Of a DNA stretch of 64,000 bases, positions 52,801 through 62,800 are shown in pieces. Position numbers and translations under genes: made by a program. Positions within the stretch are counted from its first letter, which is position 1. Each line of letters opens with the position of its first letter. This stretch comes from Quercus robur (taxonomy: Eukaryota; Streptophyta; Magnoliopsida; Fagales; Fagaceae): the NCBI RefSeq assembly GCF_932294415.1, contig NC_065542.1, positions 40,637,942-40,701,941 of the forward strand. Reading direction: 5' to 3'. Below the pieces are notes generated by a model, which made no database searches, had not been told where the DNA came from, and saw only the letters and a program-made list of their open reading frames with translations.

Positions 52801-55800
52801 GGCCTTTTCTCTACCCTTGGCCATGGAAGGACAGGAAGTTGTGGGTGTGGAGAGTCCAATGAGGAAAAAATCTTACTCTGAGTGGTTCCAAAGTAGATTC
52901 AATGGGTTTGATAACTTCCTGGGCATGTCCTTAAAAGGTTTGGAAAATCAAGCGACCAATTTTTTGTTAGTTGTTAAGGCTGAATTACATCGTAGGGCTG
53001 CTTTGGAAGAAAAAGCATGTGACCCGAAGAGTTTTGGGGTGAAAGGTATCAGAGAGTTGAAGGGTCTATCCAGTTCGATTAATTATGGTTCTACTTCAAC
53101 TAGGCGCAGTGGTATTAATAGGGAGCGGGCTCTCTCTGTGTCTAAATGAATCTGAAAATGCTTTCTTGGAATGTCAGAGGATTGAATGTGGTTGAGAAGA
53201 GGCTTCAGATTCGTAATTTGCTACGTACCTGGAGGCCTGATATTGTATGTTTGCAGGAGACTAAACTCGAAAGGATTACTAGAGGAATTGTTCGAAGTAT
53301 ATGGAGTTGTCCATAATTAGATTGGTTGTACCTGGGTTCTGAAGGTGCTTTTGGAGGTATTGTTCAGATGTGGGATCGAAAGGTGGTGGAAAAAGTGGAG
53401 GAAGCAGTGCGGCATTTTTCTGTTTCATGCAAATTTAAAAATGTTGGTGATCAATTTGAGTGGGCTTTTATAGGTGTATATGGGCCAAATTTGAACTAGA
53501 GGCGTAGGAAAATGTGGGAGGAGCTGACAGGGTTGATTAGTTGGTGGGATTTGCCATGGTGTTTAGGAGGTGACTTCAATATAATCCGCTTCTCATCGGA
53601 AAGATTAGGGGCTGCAAATTGTACTTGGGCTATGTATGGATTTTTTGATTTTATCTCTCTCCATGGGCTAATGGATATACCTATGGAAGGGGGCCTTTAT
53701 ACTTGGTCCAATACTTCCTCCGCTTCTAGAATAGATCGGTTTCTTTTCTCTCCACTCTTGGCGGATCACTTCACTCTGTTTTCCCAAAAAAGGCTGTTCG
53801 GAATACTTTCAGACCACTTTCCAATTCTGTTGGAGGGGGGGAGTCATCGGAGAGGTAGAACTTCTTTTCGTTTTGAAAATATATGGTTGAGGGTGGAGAA
53901 TTTTGCTGATAAAGTGAAGGCTTGGTGGGCATCTTATTTGTTCCAAGGAAATCCTAGTTTTATACTAGCTAAGAAGTTGGCAGCTTTGAAGTTGGATCTA
54001 AAAAAGTGGAACGAAGCGGAGTTTGGCAATATCACTTTTAAGAAACAGCAACTCTAGAACAAATTGAATGATTTGGATGTTAGAGAGGAGACTCATCCTT
54101 TAACAGCTGAGGAAAAGTTAGAACAAGTTAATCTCCGTACCGATATTGAAAAGCTCACTCTTTTAGAAGAGATTAGTTGGAGGCAGAAGTCTAGGGTGCT
54201 ACACTTAAGGGAGGGGGACGCAAATACCAAATTTTTCCATGGAATGACTAATTTCAATAGAAGAAATAACGGTATTGAGAGCCTTATGGTTGATGGAATC
54301 TTGTCTTCTGATCAAGGTATGATTGCTGATTATATTACTCAATTCTTTATGAATTTATACTCTGAGTAGCAAGTTGATCAACCATTTCCAGAAGTCTTGG
54401 TATTTCCAAGGATATCCAGTGATAATGCAGATTGGCTAGATAGAACTTTTGAGGAGGAAAATTTTTTTGAGGTCATACCGAATTTTAATGGTGATAAATC
54501 ACTTGGACCAAATGAGTTTCCAATGGCTTTCTTCCAAGCTTGCTAGGGAATTCTCAAACCTGATCTTATGGCTGTATTTCATTATTTTTTTGCTAAAGGT
54601 CAGTTTGAGAAGAGTTTGAATGCAACATTCATCACGCTTATCCCTCAAGCAATTGAAGTCAAGGATTTTCGCCCCATTAGTCTTGTTGGGGGTTTTATAA
54701 AATCATTGCTAAGGTCTTAGCCACCAGACTTCGCACGGTCATAGAAGATATAATTTCAGCTTCACAGAATGCTTTTGTGAGGAATAGGTAGATTCTTGAC
54801 CCTGTATTTATTGCCAATGAATGTCTTGATAGTAGATTGAAAACTGGTTTGCCAGCGTTACTTTGCAAATTAGATGTTGAGAAGGCTTTTGATCATGTAA
54901 ACTGGGGATTTCTTATGTAGTTACTAGAACGGGGTGAGTTCTCTGCTTAATGGTGGTGGTGGATTTTCTTTTGTATATCTATGGTTCGCTTCTCTATTTT
55001 GATAAATGGCTCTCCCTGTGAGTTTTTTTAGAGTTCCAGGGGGTTGAGAGAAGGTGACCCATTGTCCCCTTTGCTGTTTGTCTTGGTTATAGAAGCCCTT
55101 GGGAAAATGTTGGATAAAGCTGACCATGATGGTCACATGTCAGGCTTTGGTGTGGGTCATTTAGAGGGAAGATCTTTGGCGGTGTCTCATCTCTTTGCGG
55201 ATGACACTTTAATTTTTTGTGATGCTGATTTGGATCAGGTTTTGTTTCTCCATTTGATCCTCATTTGGTTTAAGGTGGTCTCTGGTCTAAAGATAAATTT
55301 GGGCAAGTCAGAGCTGGTTCTTGTTGGTATGGTGCATAATTTTGACTTATTGTTGAATGTCCTTAGCTGTAAACAAGGTACTCTTCCAATGAAATATTTG
55401 AGTCTTCCTTTGAGATCTAAATTCAAGGATAAGACAATATGGAATCCAATTCTGGAGAAGATAGAACAGAGATTAGCAGGATGGAAACGTTTGTACTTAT
55501 CCAAGGGAGGTAGAGTCACTTTTTAATAAAGCTTTGCTTGGGAAGTGGCTATGAAGATTTGGGATGGAGAGGGCTGCCCTTTGGAGGCAAGTGATAGAGG
55601 TGAAATATGGCTGTGAATGGGGTGGCTGGTGTACTAGGCCTGTTAATGGTCCATATGGTGTTGGCTTGTGGAAAAATATTAGTCGGGGATGGCCTTCTTT
55701 TTCTTGCCACATTCTATATGATATTGGGTATGGGTCTAGGGTGAAATTTTGGCAAGACCATTGGTGTGATGAGACATCTCTTGCAGTCAGCTATCCTAAA

Positions 55801-58800
55801 TTGTTTAGATTTTGTTGAGACAAGGAGGTTAGTGTGGTTGAGCTTATGAAGTTTGATAATGGATTCCTGTTTTGGGATGTAAGTTTCTTTAGGGATGTGC
55901 ATGCTCGGGAATTAGAGACACTGGCCGGTTTCATGGATACCATATATGGTGCTTCGGTGAAAGGGTTTGGTAAGGATAGGATGTGCTAGAAACCTAATAG
56001 AGAGAAGGGCTTCATGGTTAAGGATTATTATAGTCTCTTAGTGGGCTCTAATGACTATTGCTTTCCTTGGAAAAGTATTTGGAAACTGAAGATTCCTTCT
56101 CGAGTAGCTTTCTTTGTTTGGATTGTTGCTTTAGGGAAGTGCTTAACGATTGACAATTTATGAAAAATGAAGGTTTGGATATTGGATTGGTGCTGAATGT
56201 GCAAGTGTGATGGTGAATTGGTTGATCATCTTTTTCTTCATTGTCCGGTTGCAATGGATCTATGGGCTATGGTGTTCAGTTTGTTTGGAGTGAGCTGGGT
56301 TATGTCGCAATCTGTAGTGGGGCTTCTAGCATGCTGGCAAGGCAAATTTGGTCGTTATTGAAATGAGTATATATGGTTGATTGTTCCCCTTTGCTTATTG
56401 TGGTGTCTTTGGAGGGAGAGAAATAGTTGGTACTTTGAAGATAAGGAGAGATCTATATCAGACTTGAAGCTATTTTTCTTTAGAACTTTAATGGATTGGT
56501 TGGCTACTTTGCGGAACCAATCATTTTTATCTTTTCTTGATTTCCTAGATTCTTGTAATTTTTGTTCTTGATTGTTTGACCCCTTGTACACTCCCTGTGT
56601 ACTAGGGTGTTCCCCTTTTTGATATCAATAAACTTATTACTTAAAAAAAAAATGGTAGGGAGTAGATTGGGGTGACCTGTAGAGTGACTAGCAGCAACAG
56701 TGAGAGAAGGATCTTGAATTTTGCTATTGGAGATATGGATTATTGAAGGTCACAAAAGTTTGGCTTTGATAATTAATGGAGATAGGGGTCTAGGTCTAGT
56801 ACCATATTAGAAAAGATAAAACATATGTTTGACGCCGAAAATGAAATAATGTAGAGAGTGAAAGCGGAAGCAAGATAAAGAAAGAGAACGCACAAAGTTA
56901 ATGTGGTTTAGCTTGACGGCCTAGTTTATAGCAGAAAGCCCTTGATGGCTACATCTTTACCATCAAGCTATGTGTATTACTCTGAACCCATAGTAGGATA
57001 TTTATAGTAGGCTAAATCCATTAAACCTAGGTTACAAAACTTGCACTCCAAGTAGAATTAGGATTTCTTTGCTTGCACTCCAGGTAAAATTAGGCAAAAA
57101 ACTTGGTCCTTGACTTGGATTGGGCATATAATTGACATCAAGGCTGATGGATGGAAAGACAATACTGCTACCTTTTAAAATATTTTGGGAATGAAATTGA
57201 AATTTTTAAATGTGTGGGATGAAAATTGAACCTCGGCCTACTTTTAAGGACCAAAATTGGATTCAGCCTTTGTCATTTTCTCTGCTCCCTTGATTAAGAT
57301 TTCATAAAAGTTAAATCATTTGAGTTAATAGATTCTAATTCTTACCAGGAGAAAGAGAGATACAAGTTGGGAAACCCTAAATCACTTCACTATCTTAATC
57401 AATCAAATTGCTATGAACTGGTTGGTGTAAGTGATGCTCATGATTATCTCACCACTAAGAGAGCCATGGATATTGTTGGAATAAGTCAAAAAGAGCAGGT
57501 AGTGCTTTTGCTGTGGATCTAATCAATTGTTATCTGCATATGTTAAACGTATAAATGCAGTAAAACCAGGAATAACATCTCTTTTTCTCAGGATGCAATT
57601 TTCAGAGTTGTGGCAGCAATTCTTCATCTTGGCAACATTGATTTTGCTAAGGGGGAAGAAAGTGATTCATCAATTTTAAAAGATGAAGAATCCAAATTCC
57701 GTCTTAAAATGACTGCAGATCTTCTCATGTGTGACTGAAGTTTTCCTATTATCATCGTACAATATTTCTTTCTCTTTTGCATGTGATTTATTTGTTGATC
57801 TTGTACTTTTCTTAGGTGTGATCCTCATGCATTGGAAGATACATTGTGTAAGCGTGTAATGATTACCCCAGAAGAAATTATAAAGAGAAGTCTTGATCCT
57901 CATGGTGCAGCAGTTAGTCGGGATGGTTTAGCAAAGACAATATATTCTCGCTTGTTTGATTGGTAAGATGCTGGCTTTGGATCATAGTTTTCAGGTTATG
58001 TAATACCTGGATACTCTCTTATATCTGTGAAGAAGACTCATTTACTGGTGCATGAATTTTATGGCTTCCAGGTTGGTGGATAAAATCAATCTCTCAATTG
58101 GGCAAGATCCATCCTCAAAATGTCTGATAGGGATCCTTGACATTTATGGTTTTGAAAGCTTTAAAACTAATAGGTGATCATTGATTAACTAGTTACATTA
58201 CTGCATATTTGTGTCTATGAGAGTACATTTGCATAGAAGATCAGTTAATTCAATTGCTCCTGAGCTTACACTTCTCGCCTACCAAAGGGTGGTTTGGATT
58301 ACTGACTTCCTGAATTGACGTTGTTTGGAGTGCCCACAGAGGCCACTGGAATTGGTGATTGGTACATTGATTAATGAATTACAAATGAAAATCGGACATT
58401 TGAATGGCATAGATAAAATCACTTACAGATCTTGAGCTTGGAATCTAAAGAAAACATTATCCTGATTTAACTTTTTATATTCATTTTTGACAGTTTTGAG
58501 CAGTTTTGCATCAATTTTACAAATGAAAAGCTGCAACAACATTCCAACCAGGTATGAGGTTAGTCATATTTGACAACTTTACAGTTTACTGATTTTCCTC
58601 AACATACAATCTAAATATGATGATGTCTTTCAGCATGTGTTCAAGATGGAGCAAGAGGAATACACAAAGGAGGAAATTGATTGGAGCTACATAGAATTTG
58701 TTGATAATCAAGATGTCTTAGATCTTATCGAAAAGGTTTCCTTACCCTTTTTCTTGTAGTTTGATAGCTATCTACTCATTTAGGCAATTATCTAAAGTTA

Positions 58801-59773
58801 TCTTAATTAATTGTATTGAACACCCCAAGACAAGGAAAATGCCTATGTGCATGAGCACGAATTCTATAGAGGCTATGACTGCCCAACTTAAAATTACTCA
58901 AGGGGAACTTGCTCTAATGTGGCATTCTGCCATGTAGGAGTGCAGTGCTAATACCACTTGGCTGCCATGGAGACCAAAAATTTATTGTGTTCAAAATAAA
59001 AAGTACAAATTTATACTTATATTTTGTTACCATTTGTAACAAAAATAGGTATTTTATAATCACACAATAATCCTGATTCACTTTTCCACTTCATCCACCT
59101 TTCTTTTATCCTATGATTCTATTTCTTTTCAATCTCTCCATTTTTATGAATTATTGATCCAAGATATCCAAAACTCACGTTCTTTGGTATCTCTTGACTA
59201 TTAAGTCTTATAGGCCCATCATCTTTATTTCTACTTTTACTAAACTTACATTTCATTTACTCTATTTTAGTCTGACTTAACTGAAAACCTTTAGATTCTA
59301 AAGCACCTGCCAAATTTTATAACTTGACATTAGTTCCACACCTAGTTTCATCCACTAAAACTATATCATCTGCAAAAAGTGTAGACCAAGTGACTTCCTC
59401 TTGAATTTATTAGTGAGCTCATCTATTACTAGTGCAAAGAGATATGGGCTTAATTTTGATCATTGACGCAAACCTATATTGATAGGGAACTCACTTTCAA
59501 TGCCTCCCCTTGCTTTCAGTCACACTAGTTCATGCATATCCTTAGAGTCCAGTTGCATTAGCTTTTAGAAAATGTGCATTTTGAAAAAAAAAAGGCAATT
59601 TTAAAAGTTGCATTTTGAAGATGTGTTTTTTTTTTTTTTTTTAAACACAATTAAGGGTTGGCAAAATCTTTGAAAAGTGCTGCTATGAAAGTGTGAAAAT
59701 TTAATTTTCTAGCTATCTTAAAAAAGCCTTCAATGAGCTGCAATTTAAAAAGCACTATTGCCCTAGTTTTAAA

Positions 59774-59814
<41 letters not shown>

Positions 59815-62800
59815 CTGAAAAATGCAAGGCCAAATTCTTTTTCTTTTTTGCATTTTCATTTAAAATATCTCTCTCTCTCTCTCTGTTTTTTCTTCATAAA
59901 AGTGCAAAATGGATCTTTAATTAATATATTTTAGAGGAACTTTTTTACTGTCTGTAATGAAGAAAACAAATGAAATCAGAGTCTGTTACTTGTAGTATAA
60001 TATAATGGGGAATAGAGAGTCTCATCATGTCTTTCCAATGTCATATCCAACGGAAACATTGAGGCAACAATTAAATAAAAAACTTAACATAGATCCTATT
60101 TATCATCATATCTTATTATAGTTTATTTCCAGGTTGTTCATTTAGCAGTTCAGATATGAGTATTTGATTTTCTGAATTAGCTATCATTCACCTATCTTTA
60201 ATGCATAGCCTTTTTGCAGAAACCAGGTGGCATCATTGCTTTGCTGGATGAAGCTTGGTATGTTAAACATTTTTTTTTATTCTTGCTTTGCTATAGTACG
60301 TTTGAATGTGTATATTAGGCCAATCAATGGCATTTGTTCAATATCACGATCAATCAGATGCTGTAGCTATCTGATCCATAAATTAACTTCTTTGTCTAGT
60401 TTTGAGCACCATATAAAGACAGTCTATAATTTTGAAATTCAGCAAGCAAGGTAGTCATGAGGAGGACACAATAATCCAACATCAAGCTTGGTGGAAATGC
60501 ATCCCATGAATTTGATAATATCAAGTTTTAAGGCAGTCTATGTGCTCTTTATTTGGAGGGCTTAATTTTATTTTTATAAATTTCTTATTTGTTTAATATT
60601 TCTGTTTACAGTATGTTTCCAAAGTCAAATCATGAAACCTTTTCACAAAAGCTTTACCAGGCATTCAAAGATCATAGACGCTTCATCAAGCCAAAACTGA
60701 CGCGCTCAGATTTTACCATTGTTCATTATGCAGGAGAGGTAAGTTTGATTATCTATTCTGCTGTTTTATTTAATTTTTTGTGTGTGGGCTGCTGTTGAAG
60801 TATCTTCACTTTATGAACTTCTTTTCAGGTTCAGTATCAGTCGGATCAATTTTTAGACAAAAACAAAGACTATGTTGTTGCTGAACATCAAAATTTGTTG
60901 AGTTCTTCCAGTTGTTCGTTTGTAGCAGGCCTTTTCCCTTCTCTTTCTGATGAGGGAGCCAAATCATCCAAGTTCTCATCCATTGGTTCTCGTTTTAAGG
61001 TATCGTCTTTTCTATCATCTTCTTTACAACTCTAGTGATTTTACCTCAAGTGAGTTACAGTAATTGGAAGGAAAACTATTTTTCAAGTTCTGCAATATAT
61101 TATCAACAACTCATGTTCTGATCTAATTGGTGCAGCTACAGTTGCAACAGTTGATGGATACACTAAATTCCACAGAGCCCCACTACATTAGATGTGTGAA
61201 GCCAAATAATTTTTTAAAACCTGCAATATTTGAGAATATCAATGTCTTGCAACAACTACGTTCGGGTGTAAGTAAAATCTGGAGTTGTGTTGTGCTATTA
61301 TTTATTAATGTTTGTGCATGTTATACTCATTTTTATGTGTGTAGGGTGTTCTAGAAGCGGTCAGAATCAAATGCGCTGGATACCCTATTCACAGGACCTT
61401 TGATGATTTTCTAAATCGATTTGGTAGCCTTGCACCAGAGGTTTTTGAAGGGAAGTAAGTATCACCTTAGCTCTAAACTAAATAAAAATTCTGTCATTAT
61501 ATTTTTTCTTCACTGGCCTATCTGCAAGTTCTTTCTTGTCTTTTTCTTCAACAAATAAAATTACTTATAAAAACAAAATTCAAGTTCTTTCTCATGTTTG
61601 CTGATCTTACATTGTAAAATTATCTTTTCTGAAACTATGCATTTGTTAGCAGCTATGAAGAAGAGGTAGCATGCAAAAAGATTCTGGAGAAGATGGGGCT
61701 TACAGATTATCAGGTAATACCAGAACCCTTTACGGGTTGAAGAAAGACTTGCTGTCTGGTAACCCATAAAATTAAAATCATAATACTTTGAGTGCTCTGG
61801 ATATACTTACGGCCAAACTTGGTGGACACTTGTGGTTTTTTAATTTCAAGGGAACTTCAAATTTACTATTGATGTATTATTCAACTAGCTATAAATTGCA
61901 CATAATCTTATTAACTGATATATTGGTTTACATCCTTTGTGCAAGATGTCATTGTATAGGCAATTGACCCATAAATGGTTTTCCAGATAGGTAAAACAAA
62001 GGTTTTCCTAAGAGCTGGTCAGATGGCCGAGTTAGATGCACGGAGAGCAAGCATACTTGGCATCTCAGCCAAGGTCATCCAAAAACATATTAGAACCCAT
62101 ATTACTCGTAAAATGTTTGTTAAAAAGCGGAAGGCTTCTATTCATATACAATCCTTTTGGAGAGGTAAGTCCATCAAATGCCCATTTCTTGGAAATTTAC
62201 TTGTTAAATTAACAATTAATGATTGTCCTAAAAGCTTAAGTTATTGAGATATAGTAAATTTAATCATTTAACCACATATTTCTAACACTTCCCCTCACAT
62301 GTGGGCTCAAACTCCCTTTTAATAGGTGAGGCCCAACAGGTAGGATTTTAAATAGAAGATAGAGTGATGGAGATAATGATCGAACTTAGGACCTCCTGCT
62401 CTGATACCATGTTAAATTACCGATTGTCCTAAAAACTTAAGCTATTGGGATATGGTAAATTTAATCATTTAATCTCATACTTCTAATAGTACCATCATGT
62501 TTAGAATGCATTATTTATAGGGTCATGTTAACAGGTGTCCTTAGGGTAATTGTTAATAAACCATTTTAGGAAAATTTTGATATTACTTTTATGGGAAATA
62601 TAAAAAGTTATAAAAAGTTTCTAAAAATTTATTCTAAATCAATGCCTTAGGGCATCTGTTAACTTTTTCCTTGTTTATATACCTGGAACTTATTGGCTGA
62701 TGCTTGTACCATATGACTATGGATCATCATTTTATGCAGTTTTTCTATTGGCTGCATATAGATTTTCTATCTTATTGTTATAATTTACAGGGGAACTGGC

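Larger units (their letters stand above)
52200..56652 (+). mobile_element. Degenerate L1-type LINE in myosin intron 7, sense orientation
   Basis: The element contains an ORF1-like region, then ORF2 with apurinic endonuclease, reverse transcriptase and C-terminal zinc-binding (zf-RVT type) regions. A 3' UTR and an A-tail at 56643-56652 end it. Many in-frame stops and at least one frameshift show that it is dead. It inserted in the same orientation as the host gene. No target-site duplication was found by eye. Confidence 0.9.

Noticed and set aside
53512..55526. Treating the L1 open frames as separate host genes
   Set aside because: They read in order as endonuclease and reverse transcriptase of one LINE with stops between, and lie inside a myosin intron.
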